DNA from: Siderastrea siderea
Taxonomy: Eukaryota; Cnidaria; Anthozoa; Scleractinia; Rhizangiidae
NCBI GenBank assembly: GCA_964030785.1
Contig: OZ034967.1
Location: 46,282,533 to 46,346,532, forward strand
Direction: 5' to 3'
DNA length: 64,000 nucleotides
The notes beneath the pieces were generated by a model. It saw nothing but the letters and a program-made list of their open reading frames with translations, did no database searches and was not told where the DNA came from. A program made the position numbers and the translations under genes. Of the stretch, positions 9,238 to 19,340 are shown in pieces. Positions within the stretch are counted from its first letter, which is position 1, and every line of letters starts with the position of its first letter.

Positions 9238-11745
9238 GTGCTGAAAAGAGAAACCTATCAGCTACCAATCTTAGATGATGTGCTACCCGAACTAGCACAA
9301 GCCAAAGTATTTTCAACGGTAGACCTCAAGGCAGGCTACTGGCACTGTGTCCTCGACGAAAAGTCCAGTCTTCTCACGACATTCTCAACACCCTACGGAA
9401 GGTATCGGTGGCTGCGACTCCCCTTTGGTCTCTCTGTATCTTCCGAAATATTTCAGAAACGGGTGAACCAAGCCTTGGAAGGGCTCGAGGGAATACTCGA
9501 CATTACTGACGACATCCTGGTATATGGTGTAGGTAAAGACCTGAAAGAAGCGACTGAGGACCATGACAGACATCTAAAAGCACTCCTGCAAAGATGTCGA
9601 GAGAGGGGGATAGCACTAAACAAAGACAAGCTCAAATTGAGACGACAAGAAGTAGCCTTCATGGGTCACCTCTTCACTAACAATGGCCTCAAGATCGATC
9701 CCGACAAAGCCCGCTCAGTACAAGAAACGACACCCCCAACAGACACCGAGGGAGTCCAAAGGCTAAATGGATTCGTCAATTATCTCTCCAAATTTCTGCC
9801 ACAACTGGCTGACGTTATGGAACCTCTCAGAAGGCTAACCAGGAAAGATGCAGAGTGGACGTGGAGCGAAGAGCAAGAGAAAGCCTTCAAGGCAGTTAAG
9901 CGATTAGTAGCGCAGGCCCCAGTTCTAAGCTATCATCAGCCTGACCGATCCTTAAGTATTCAATGTGATGCAAGTCGGAAGGGCCTCGGTGCTGCTCTAC
10001 TACAGGATGGTAGACCAATCGCCTACGCAAGCCGCTCCCTCACTGATACAGAGCAGAGGTACGCGCAAATCGAGAAGGAGATGCTCGCAATTGTGTTCGC
10101 GCTGGAGAAGTTCAACCAGTACACGTTTGGCCGCCACGTAAGGGTGTCCAGCGACCACAAGCCATTGGAGTCCATACTGGCAAAGCCCCTCGCAGTAGCC
10201 CCTAGAAGACTTCAAGGAATGATGATGCGACTCCAGAAATACACCTTTGAAGTAACCTATGAGCGTGGAAAGAACATGCACCTTGCTGACACACTGTGTA
10301 GGGCATACCTTCCCACAGAAGGTAGCCCTCAAGATCGCGAGTTTGAGTACATCAACATGGCGAGCTATCTGCCCATAGCCGAGGAGATCAGGAGAGAAAC
10401 AAGAAATGACCCGTCTCTCCAAGAACTCAAGTGTGTCATCACACATGGTTGGCCTGAAGACAAGAGTAAGGTAGCCCCGCAAGTGCATCCGTTTTTCAGC
10501 ATCCGAGATGAGCTCACAATTCAAGATGGACTCATCTTCCGTGGCCAACGAGTGGTTGTACCTCAAAGCCTGCGTCCGATGATCAAGTCGAAGCTACACT
10601 CCTCCCACATGGGGATCGACACCTGTCTGCGCAGAGCAAGAGAATCTGTATTCTGGCCTGGATTCTCAGCCGAAATCAAGCAGATGATAGAAACCTGCGA
10701 AACATGCCGAAAGTTTGAGACAAGCCCGCAGAAAGAACCGCTAGCCTCACACGATGTCCCCTCACGACCTTGGGAGAAGATCGGAGTTGATATCTTTGAG
10801 CTGAATGGCAAGGAGTACCTAACAACCGTGGATTACTACAGCAACTTTTGGGAAATCGACAAACTTCCCACAGATGCAAAGGCGACCACCGTAATCGCCA
10901 AGCTTAAAGACCACTTCGCACGTTACGGCATCCCAGACCAGGTGGTTACAGATAATGGCCCCCAGTTTAAGTCACAAGAATTTGCCAACTTTGCAGCAGC
11001 GTACGAGTTTGAACAGACACCCACAAGTCCTTACAACAGCAAAGGAAACGGGAAAGTGGAGTCAGCAGTAAAGACCGCGGAACGACTTCTACGCAAGACC
11101 ACAGATGCAGGAACGGATCCATACTTGGCAATCCTGGATCACCGAAATACTCCAACACAGGGGATGGAGTCAAGCCCCGCTCAGCGGTTGATGAATAGGC
11201 GAACGAAGACCCTTCTCCCAACCACAAGAGAGCTGCTAAAACCGCGTTCAGTGGTACCTGACACGGAAATAACTGCCCTCAAGAAGCGCCAAGAAAAGCA
11301 AGTACAACACTACAACAAGTCTGCCAAGGAGCTAGAACCACTAGCTAATGGGGACGTAGTGAGGATGAAGCCCTTTGTAGCTAGAAAGAAGACCTGGGAG
11401 AAAGCAATGGTCAAAGAGCGACTTGATGAAAGATCGTACACTGTTGAGACTGCTAATGGCGACACATACCGCCGAAACAGATTCCACTTGAGGAAAACCA
11501 AGGAATCAATGGACAACCCCAGTGCTCCAGTGGAACAGCCTCAGGGACATGCCAGCCCACTGCCGGATACCCTACAGCTCAGGTCCAGGGAGATACAACG
11601 AACAACAGAGAAGGCAGTCCAGCAAGCAATAACACCCAGTGCAGGTCCTGACGGTGTGCAACACAAGGCCATCCCTGATCACACTTCAACCCACCCGCGA
11701 CGTGTGACCAAACCACCCGCGTGGTTGAAGGACTATATCCGTTAA
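9238..11745 (+). CDS. Gypsy pol ORF: RT, RNase H, integrase
   Basis: 835 codons from the first Met, but coding begins upstream (ICIDPKHLNAVL from 9215). RT shows VDLKAGYWH and the catalytic ITDDILVYG (YxDD box with Thr). RNase H shows IQCDASRKGLGAALL and SSDHKPLE. Integrase has the H-H-C-C finger (HSSHMG...CETCRKF) and DDE residues in VGVDIFE-like, VTDNGPQF and GKVES contexts. Between TPWV and the ICIDPK block a few tens of bases normally present in RT are missing, so this copy is defective. The C-terminal tail is Pro/Arg-rich. Confidence 0.93.
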   Translation: MLKRETYQLPILDDVLPELAQAKVFSTVDLKAGYWHCVLDEKSSLLTTFSTPYGRYRWLRLPFGLSVSSEIFQKRVNQALEGLEGILDITDDILVYGVGKDLKEATEDHDRHLKALLQRCRERGIALNKDKLKLRRQEVAFMGHLFTNNGLKIDPDKARSVQETTPPTDTEGVQRLNGFVNYLSKFLPQLADVMEPLRRLTRKDAEWTWSEEQEKAFKAVKRLVAQAPVLSYHQPDRSLSIQCDASRKGLGAALLQDGRPIAYASRSLTDTEQRYAQIEKEMLAIVFALEKFNQYTFGRHVRVSSDHKPLESILAKPLAVAPRRLQGMMMRLQKYTFEVTYERGKNMHLADTLCRAYLPTEGSPQDREFEYINMASYLPIAEEIRRETRNDPSLQELKCVITHGWPEDKSKVAPQVHPFFSIRDELTIQDGLIFRGQRVVVPQSLRPMIKSKLHSSHMGIDTCLRRARESVFWPGFSAEIKQMIETCETCRKFETSPQKEPLASHDVPSRPWEKIGVDIFELNGKEYLTTVDYYSNFWEIDKLPTDAKATTVIAKLKDHFARYGIPDQVVTDNGPQFKSQEFANFAAAYEFEQTPTSPYNSKGNGKVESAVKTAERLLRKTTDAGTDPYLAILDHRNTPTQGMESSPAQRLMNRRTKTLLPTTRELLKPRSVVPDTEITALKKRQEKQVQHYNKSAKELEPLANGDVVRMKPFVARKKTWEKAMVKERLDERSYTVETANGDTYRRNRFHLRKTKESMDNPSAPVEQPQGHASPLPDTLQLRSREIQRTTEKAVQQAITPSAGPDGVQHKAIPDHTSTHPRRVTKPPAWLKDYIR

Positions 11746-11917
11746 GAGCGTACGGAGCATTGAAAAAAAAAAAGAAATCTGATTTGAACTTTGATTTAGG
11801 AACACTTAAGGCAAGCGTTGAAAGACAGTTGATTTAAACTTTGATTTTTTATTTCTGATTTAAGTTTGAAGTAGGGACAGAATCCGCTTTATGATCGCTC
11901 GCTCAAAAAAGGGAGGA

Positions 11918-12107
11918 TGTTGTGTTATGTTACAGTTACACGTGATCGCTAGAGATTAAATACCGCATGAACAATTGACAATAACATATTGATTGAGAGT
12001 CACGTATATAGTATCTTGTGCAATCTTGTTAGAGTGCCTTTGCTAGAATAAAGAAGTTGAATCGAGTTATCTGGTGACTCCTGTTAGCATTTGCGGATAA
12101 CTTAACA
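11918..12107 (+). repeat. 3' LTR of the Gypsy element
   Basis: 190 bp, preceded by the polypurine tract AAAAAAGGGAGGA and followed by the GAGTA target duplication. Confidence 0.93.
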
Positions 12108-12112
12108 GAGTA

Positions 12113-13236
12113 AGACCAAACAAGGGCTAAGTATTAGTTTTACTATATTTTTGCTCTTTCTCCGTTGCATGTTTAATTTTCTCAATAATTATTACTACTG
12201 ATGTTATGTGTGAAGATGAATAAAAATGTAGTGGATTTACATACAATTACGGGAATTCTTGGTAATTCTGTATGCCCAGACGTACACATCATGACCCGGC
12301 TCATTTCCGAGAGCTCGATTTCCTGCTTCACTGAGAAATGAAAACTGTCCTTTGTGGAGTCCACTGATTGACCCAAATATTGCAAAGCGTCGGTCAAATA
12401 GAGGCAAAACACAATAACGTTACTGCTTCGTACACAGAAGGCGTGTTAAGGGCTATTATAAGCCAAGCGAGCTATTTTATAAGAGCCTTGGAAGTCAAGA
12501 TAAGAATAGGCTGGATCTAAACAGATGTCTTACCTCATAAAATCCTTAAATTCGCTAGGAACAAGTTCTTTTCACATCCAATACTCTGATTATTCTATTC
12601 ACATCCAATACTCTGATTATTCTATAGGATTACGAAGCAACGTTGTAACTGCAGAGCGATTGTCGTTCTGCCGACTCTGACTTCAGTTACGCAGAATGAG
12701 CTAGAAATGCACTCGTTTCCGCCTTCCCGGGAAAGTCCGTCACGCGATATATGGCAACAATTATCTGCAATGTGACAGCTTCTTTCAATAAGTCCAATAG
12801 AGCTGGTGAGTTGGAATATTTCCTGAGTTAAAAGAAGATACTATGACTGAAACTGTGGTTGAACCAACATAAGATACTTTTGTGTAACCTTTTGTAACAA
12901 ACAACAGCAAATGATGGATGGAATAAATACAAACCTGTGTATATCAACGCTCTGCGGTGAACCAAACGTTCACAAATTAAAACTAAAATGGTTATTACTA
13001 TGTTGTGGTCGTAAAAACAATGCCGTATCAAGTTTGGTCAGGCACTTGACCAAAATATCTGACTGTTCTGTCATTTGTTTACAACTTGAATTGTAAAGTA
13101 ACACAAGACACCTGAGCACTTTTACATATGTATGACTTTCATTTATATATGTAAGGCATCGATTTTGTTTCATGTTTCGCATGAGGTCTAGGTGGGATTA
13201 TACTGACCAAATTCATTTTGCAAAATTAATTATTTT
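12113..13236. other. Intergenic stretch, no gene recognised
   Basis: AT-rich sequence with only short unconvincing ORFs. The one structure seen is a 27-bp perfect tandem duplication at 12571-12624 (TTCACATCCAATACTCTGAT... twice). Confidence 0.5.
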
Positions 13237-13440
13237 AAGTCGGTGAAGTATGATCGTCTGGGTAAGAACAGTCCTCCGAAGGATTGTGATGACACCGACT
13301 GACGTTTCGACACCCTGAGCGGAAGTCCTTATCAGAGTCAAGTGATAGTCTTCTCATAATCAGACACTCACCCAGGCGATCATAATTCACCGAATTAGAT
13401 ACATGTATGAGTCTTAGGTTCAAACCATTATATTTATAGT
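13237..13440. repeat. Dispersed inverted-repeat element, copy 2
   Basis: Ends TCGGTGAAGTATGATCGTCT and, inverted, TCGGTGAATTATGATCGCCT. The interior minus strand reads CTGATAAGGACTTCCGCTCA then GTCGAAACGTCAGTC. Same family as 5084-5330. Confidence 0.55.
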
Positions 13441-14640
13441 ATTGATTATTTTGCATGAAGTCTAATTAAAGTCACAACTGCGCATTTGCACTCTGTTTTT
13501 GTTTGCCTGCTAATGCCACAACAACCTTAACGTTTCACCTGGGTGAAATTTAGAAAATTACAGTTCATTTAATGGAAGAATTACCCTAAAAGTAAGGAAG
13601 TAAACGATGCAATGATCATGATGGTATATGTATCAGGTTTAAAAGGGGCTTTCCCAAAAGCAATTGGTTATTTCATAGTTTTAGAATCCCAAGAATCAGA
13701 GTCTCAGGAACTGACACTAGATCACATTTCACTTCAGCGCGATTTCTTTTAAGCGAGGGACCAAACCACCTCTTTGAGATCACCGAGTGAAAATGTTCAG
13801 TGTCTGAAAAACAGTGTGTTCGCAGTGTGTTTCATTCATTGAGACAATCACTTGCACTATGTTTATGTAGGAATTTTGATAACAATATTTGTGTTGTGCA
13901 GTTCTCTTACAATTTGTGCAAAATTCTGCTGGTCCTACTTCCTCATTTTCTCCATTTGTGTTACGCAAATGGTACGTTTTCTTCGACGTTAAATATCACT
14001 CACGAGAGATTCTCTTAGATTAAACATATCGTGGAGAATTTGTCAATCGTGATATTAAGCACCCCTTCCCCATCGACATTGACTGTGCAAAGTCCTTTTT
14101 TTAAACAAAGAATGCGATCAAAGTTTATATTTATATTTATTTACAAACGTGGGAGGATACTGTCACTGTACATATACGTTTTGTCGATCTTTTTTCAGCG
14201 GAAAAGAATGTTGAGAAACTCCTGTCATATTTGTTTTATAACATTATCAAATATGGTTCTCTTCACAACAATGTACGATTTTCTTCTCAACCAAATTGTA
14301 GCCGAACAATAAAAACCAAAATTTGGTCCTGCTGTCGTGAATAGGAGTTTAGTTTATTGTTTGGTACTATGTTAATCTTTAACTTGGCTTCGCCGGAATA
14401 GTTAAAAAGGTTTCATCCATAGGTTCCAATGTTATGGCTACATTACTTGTTACAGCACTACTAAAAAGTAACTCTTTAAAAACACCAAAGTAATACTCTT
14501 AGATGCATGCTCCATTTTCGGTTTCATAATCTATTGACTAATTTCTGTGCGAATCTGAAAAGCTCCAACACTTTGATTTGACCTGTATATGATAACAATA
14601 TTTCTCACAGACACCTCGTCTCATCTGCATTAGATGGCCA
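13441..14640. other. Intergenic stretch, no gene recognised
   Basis: Short ORFs on both strands lack motifs, splice support or composition bias that would mark a gene. Confidence 0.45.
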
Positions 14641-14672
14641 TGTCGTTGTAAACGGTAAGTACTGTTTTAATA

Positions 14673-14891
14673 CTAGATGTGCCATTTGCTATCAAGATAG
14701 TTTTTAGGTTCTCCATGTAAACGTTGATGTAACTTGTGAGGCAATTTCGGACGTAGACATGGGCTCCGGGAAATTTCCAAATGTATATTACTGTAATGTA
14801 AATGCGACAAATAAGCTGTGAAAAGGGTCTTATTACATAAACTACAGTGTATTACAGGGATTTCCACCAATGAGAAAATTGCAATTGGCAC
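14673..14891 (-). pseudogene. C2H2 zinc-finger fragment
   Basis: The minus frame has CSLCNKTLFTAYLSHLHYSN-IH, a good C-x2-C-x12-H-x4-H finger, then RPKLPHKLHQRLHGE, which resembles the histidine half of a second finger and its linker. No third finger or upstream coding exon was found, so I read it as a gene fragment or a chance match. Confidence 0.3.
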
Positions 14892-15003
14892 ATGTAAAAT
14901 TCCGATAATTTTACTTGTAAAAACAGGGCCAATCAGCTGTCACAACGTCACGCGCTTCTTTCGCTCCTCCTATAATGGTGAATGAATAACAACGTTTTTG
15001 TAA

Positions 15004-15191
15004 TACCGTAAACTGCCGCTTATAAGCCCTGGGCTTATACAATTTCGTAAGGGTTTTGGGTGGGCTTATAAACGGACGGGCTTATCTCCGGGGGGCTTAT
15101 AAGCGGCTCTATTTTTTTTGTTTACAGGTAGATGGGCCTATAACCGGGGGGGCTTATAAGCGGGGGGTCTTATAAGCGGCAGTTTACGGTA
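15004..15191. mobile_element. MITE with TA-bounded inverted repeats
   Basis: Perfect 23-bp terminal repeats, TACCGTAAACTGCCGCTTAT-AAG and inverse, around a GC-rich interior with repeated GGGCTTATAAGCGG. The TA at each end fits a Tc1/mariner-type target. Non-coding. Confidence 0.7.
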
Positions 15192-15733
15192 TATCGTCAG
15201 CTAATTTGACTCGCAAGACACGAGGTCAGACACATCATGGCGGTTCTCAACACAATTTGTTTTTCAAGCACTCTGGGTAAATACACAGTTACCACAGGAT
15301 TATGGGTGCTCAATATATTACACTTCTTACAGATTAAACCGGTCAACTGGTTTCCTGATCCTCCGTGATCGCCTCAAAACTGCTGGTGACGATGTGTTTA
15401 CATTCTCCTGATTAAGGCTAGGCTCAACCTTTTTATCTATGGCAATGTCTGGCGGCTGTGGTACATTGTTTTAAACTGGGCTAACATCTATAATTTGGGT
15501 AGATTGCTCACATAATTCAGGGACACATGTCCACCTCACTGGTCCCATTTGGCACTTTATCATACGCTCTAATCAAATGGTCAGCATGAACATTCCTAGT
15601 TTTTTGTCCAGTCCTAACTAGATTAGTTCTAGGTCCGCAAACCTTAACTACCCTTCCTAAGATCCACCTTTCAGTGTTGCTGTTGGCTTGCGTGTCTCTA
15701 ACTCACACTATGTCACTCTCTGGAAACCTTTCT

Positions 15734-18700
15734 TTATGGCACTTCAAATCCTTACATTCTGGAATATTAATGGCCTCTCTTCGAAATCGTTAGGGGATAA
15801 ATTACAGAATGTTGATTGTTTGAACATGATTAATGATTTTGATTTTCTAATCTTTTGTGAGACTTGGAATGAGACCAATATTGAGGTAGCAGGATATCGA
15901 TCTGTAGTTACAGGCACCTCAAAAACGACGAAAAGTGGCCGAAATTCGGGTGGATTAGCTTTACTTTACAAGAATGAATTTCATGATTGGATTACCGTGG
16001 AAAAGGCTTCTCCAAATTTTCTCTGGTTTAAAATTAGCAGACAATACACGAAAACTGCAAAAGATATCTTTGTATGTGGTATCTACATTCCACCATGCGG
16101 CTCCAATTACTTTCACCCCGAATTGTTCGAAGATCTCGAAAACGACATTGAAATCTATTCTTCCCAAGGGTCGATTCTACTCATGGGTGACCTAAACTCT
16201 AGAACAGGAAAATATTCGGACTCTGTCTGTCAAGAAGGAAATAACATGATAACCAACGACCAATCCGAATTTGCGATATGTTCCACTCAGAGGAATAGTT
16301 TTGACAATGAGCTTAATAACCACGGAAAGCGCCTTCTTGAACTCTGCCGAAGCGCGGACCTCCGAATACTCAATGGCAGAGTTAGTGGTGATTCATTAGG
16401 AAGAGCCACGTTTCATGGTAGAAACGGAACAAGTGTCGTCGATTATTCAATATGTGATCAAGATTTATTTCAACATGTAGCAAATTTTATTGTTAAAGAG
16501 CCATCCTGTTTATCAGATCATAGCCCAATAGTGACTTGGCTGAATATTAACACGAATATTTCTAATCGGGATGCAATACCTGCAAATGATACTTTGACGA
16601 GTTTACCGAAACAGTTCTGCTGGGAGCATGACTCCACACAAAAATTCAAAGAGGCACTACGGTCTCCAAGTACCCAAACGTTAATCCGAGAGTTTCTGAA
16701 CGACAACGAATCAATCGCAAATGTTAACATCTCCCTTCAAAAAGTAGAAAACATTTTCATCGCAACTGCAAAACGCTGCTTAAAGATAAAAACTATAAAA
16801 AAACATAAACGCGCCCAATTATCTTCAAACAAAAAATGGTTTGATAAAGAATGTCGCTTGAAAAGACATGAATTAAGAAAATTAGCAAATCAAAAACACA
16901 GAGATCCCTTAAACGTCATTCTCCGTGAAGAATATCATACTGTCTTAAAACAGTATAAGAACCTTCTAAATAATAAAAGGAATGAATACTACAATAACAA
17001 GATTTCTGAGCTAGAGGAAACCGCCCTCGATTCAGACAAGAAACACTTTTGGAATTGTCTGAAATCAATTGATGACTCAGTGAAATTAAAACATACTCCA
17101 CTGATTTCAGAAGAAAATTGGATGAAACATTTCCAGTCTCTTCATTCAAATGACCCTCTTAACTCCGATCAACAAAACCTTATCTATGAGTTACGAAAAC
17201 AAGAAGACAACAAAATGCAATCGCATCCATTGGACTTCTTCATCACAGAAGCCGAAATACGTACAGCAGTAAAAAAATTAAAGAATAACAAATCACCCTA
17301 TTCAGACAAAATACGAAACGAAATGATTAAAACTAGTTTAAATGAAATGATACTCGTTTATCAGAAACTTTTCAACAATATTCTTGATTTGGGATCAATG
17401 CCTCAAATGTGGTGTGGTGGGCTCATTACACCAATATTCAAGTCTGGTGGAAGAAATGACCCCTCAAATTACCGAGGAATTTGCGTTTCTAGCTGTCTAG
17501 GAAAATTATTTTGTTCGATTTTAAATCAAAGACTTCTAGAACATGTCAACTCGTTGAACATCCTTCACAAATCTCAAATCGGTTTTTTACCGAATAACCG
17601 AACTGCAGACCATGTTCTTACTTTGCGAACATTGATAGATAAGTACGTTAATTGTCACCATGAAAAGGTATACGCCTGTTTTGTCGATTTCAGGAAAGCT
17701 TTCGACTCGGTATGGCACGATGGGCTCCTTTATAAACTGCTGCAAAATAATGTTGGAGGAAATTTTTATAACCTAATCAAAAGCCTCTACTACAATTCTA
17801 CTGGTTCTATAAGGATTGGCAATAACCAAACGCTACCTTTTCAATATGCAAGAGGTGTACGCCAAGGCTGCATTCTGAGTCCACTTCTGTTTAACCTATA
17901 CATTAATGACTTACCTTTCTCTTTCGACAATATTCTATCTGATCCATTTGTTTTACCCAATGGAACCAAATTAAACTCTCTTTTGTATGCAGATGACTTG
18001 ATTATACTATCACGATCAAAAACAGGGCTGCAAAATTGTCTCAATGCATTAGCCCAGTACTGTACATCGTGGATGTTACAGATTAATCCTAAGAAAACTA
18101 AAATAATGGTTTTTCAAAAACGCGCGAAAAAATATGAATGTAACTTTTATATTGACAAAGAAAAGATTGACACTGTTCAGAATTATACTTATCTAGGAAC
18201 GCGAATTTCTTCATCTGGAAATTTCACACTGTCGTTGAATCACTTGAGAGAAAAGGCTCTTCATGCTCTCTTTGCTTTAAGACGGCACGTTGACTTAAGC
18301 CGTTTAAAACCCTCTCTTGCTTGCAAAATTTTCGACACGATGATTTCACCCATTTTGACTTATAATAGCGAAGCCTGGGGTGTCTTTGCTAAATCAGATT
18401 TCAAGTCTTGGGACACTTCACCAATTGAAAAAAGTCACTTACAATTTTGCAAACGCTACTTACAAGTTAATAACAAGGCATCTAATATTGCATGCCGGGC
18501 TGAAATGGGTCGCTTCCCTTTAACCTTTGATATAAATAAACGAATTCTTAAGTACATAAGTTATCTTCAAAATAAAGATCAAAACTCCTTCGTCGTGCAA
18601 TCACTGATAATGTCAATAGATTTGCACTGTAATGGTAAAAATAGTTTCTATTCCAGTGTTATAAATATGCTCAATTATTATGACATTCCCTTTAACTTTA

Positions 18701-19340
18701 ATCATGACACTTTAGATGACACTAAGATAACGTACCTTGTAGATCAAATGAAAAAGAAATATATCGCTTATTGGAAACATTCTCTTTGTAATTCTCAAAA
18801 ACTAGAATTCTATAATACTATTAAAGACAGTTATACACCTTCGCCTTATTTACATCTGACTAGAAAAAATCCCAATCGAAAAACGCTTGTGAAACTAAGA
18901 ATAAGTAATCACAAACTCCTGATTGAAACAGGAAGATATAACAATGTCCCCAGAAGTGACAGACTATGCACTATTTGTGGGCATAATGTTGAAGATGAAA
19001 CCCATTTTCTATTTCATTGTCCAAGATATTCATCACTTAGAGACAACTTTTTCAGTAAAATAGATCATGTAATTTCGAATCCCAAGCAGCTATCAATTTC
19101 AACCTTGATTGTGCAATTAATGAACTCCACTGACTATTATATTAATATGCAATTAGTGCAGTTTATATCGTCCTGTTTTGAAATGAGAGACAAATTATTG
19201 TCAAATTCTTGATCAGTGATTATTTGATTAGTTTTGTTTAATGACTTTTTATTATAATTATTGTTATTATATATTATCTTATGCTTTTGCAATACTGTAA
19301 TGTTTTATGGTCATGCAAATAAAGCGCAAGTGTTGTTGTT
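15734..19340 (+). mobile_element. CR1-like LINE, copy 1, 5'-truncated with intact ORF2
   Basis: The insertion is bounded by a candidate 6-bp duplication CTTTCT (15728-15733 and 19341-19346). It begins two bases before the ORF2 ATG and lacks ORF1. The 3' end reads TGCTTTTGCAATACTGTAAT, then GCAAATAAAGC, then a short GTT repeat, matching the 3' ends of the two copies at 47-58 kb. Confidence 0.85.
15736..19212 (+). CDS. LINE ORF2: endonuclease and reverse transcriptase
   Basis: 1158 codons, no stops or frameshifts. Residues about 5-260 are an APE-type endonuclease: FWNINGLSSKS, CETWNE, GDLNSRTG, and SLGRATFHGRNGTSVVDYS with LSDHSPIVTW. RT at about 500-790 shows YRGICVSSCLGKLF, ACFVDFRKAFDSVWHDGL, GVRQGCILSPLLFNLYIND and the catalytic LLYADDLIIL. 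A Cys/His motif (CTICGHNVEDETHFLFHC) lies near the C-terminus. The open frame extends 48 nt upstream into Gypsy flank, so I take ATG 15736 as the start. It is a good candidate for a recently active copy. Confidence 0.92.
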   Translation: MALQILTFWNINGLSSKSLGDKLQNVDCLNMINDFDFLIFCETWNETNIEVAGYRSVVTGTSKTTKSGRNSGGLALLYKNEFHDWITVEKASPNFLWFKISRQYTKTAKDIFVCGIYIPPCGSNYFHPELFEDLENDIEIYSSQGSILLMGDLNSRTGKYSDSVCQEGNNMITNDQSEFAICSTQRNSFDNELNNHGKRLLELCRSADLRILNGRVSGDSLGRATFHGRNGTSVVDYSICDQDLFQHVANFIVKEPSCLSDHSPIVTWLNINTNISNRDAIPANDTLTSLPKQFCWEHDSTQKFKEALRSPSTQTLIREFLNDNESIANVNISLQKVENIFIATAKRCLKIKTIKKHKRAQLSSNKKWFDKECRLKRHELRKLANQKHRDPLNVILREEYHTVLKQYKNLLNNKRNEYYNNKISELEETALDSDKKHFWNCLKSIDDSVKLKHTPLISEENWMKHFQSLHSNDPLNSDQQNLIYELRKQEDNKMQSHPLDFFITEAEIRTAVKKLKNNKSPYSDKIRNEMIKTSLNEMILVYQKLFNNILDLGSMPQMWCGGLITPIFKSGGRNDPSNYRGICVSSCLGKLFCSILNQRLLEHVNSLNILHKSQIGFLPNNRTADHVLTLRTLIDKYVNCHHEKVYACFVDFRKAFDSVWHDGLLYKLLQNNVGGNFYNLIKSLYYNSTGSIRIGNNQTLPFQYARGVRQGCILSPLLFNLYINDLPFSFDNILSDPFVLPNGTKLNSLLYADDLIILSRSKTGLQNCLNALAQYCTSWMLQINPKKTKIMVFQKRAKKYECNFYIDKEKIDTVQNYTYLGTRISSSGNFTLSLNHLREKALHALFALRRHVDLSRLKPSLACKIFDTMISPILTYNSEAWGVFAKSDFKSWDTSPIEKSHLQFCKRYLQVNNKASNIACRAEMGRFPLTFDINKRILKYISYLQNKDQNSFVVQSLIMSIDLHCNGKNSFYSSVINMLNYYDIPFNFNHDTLDDTKITYLVDQMKKKYIAYWKHSLCNSQKLEFYNTIKDSYTPSPYLHLTRKNPNRKTLVKLRISNHKLLIETGRYNNVPRSDRLCTICGHNVEDETHFLFHCPRYSSLRDNFFSKIDHVISNPKQLSISTLIVQLMNSTDYYINMQLVQFISSCFEMRDKLLSNS

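Larger units (their letters stand above)
7393..12107 (+). mobile_element. Ty3/Gypsy LTR retrotransposon, nearly complete
   Basis: LTRs at 7393-7583 and 11918-12107 both begin TGTTGTGTTATG and end AACTTAACA. They differ at only a few positions, so the insertion is fairly recent. The 5-bp duplication GAGTA lies at 7388-7392 and 12108-12112. A purine run (AAAAAAGGGAGGA) precedes the 3' LTR and TGGTGGCAGCGG follows the 5' LTR as primer site. Domain order gag, protease, RT, RNase H, integrase marks it as Ty3/Gypsy. Frameshifts and a small deletion near 9070-9215 disable this copy. Confidence 0.95.

Noticed and set aside
15004..15191. Structured RNA with a strong hairpin
   Set aside because: Perfect TACCGTAAACTG ends with TA borders are better explained as a MITE.
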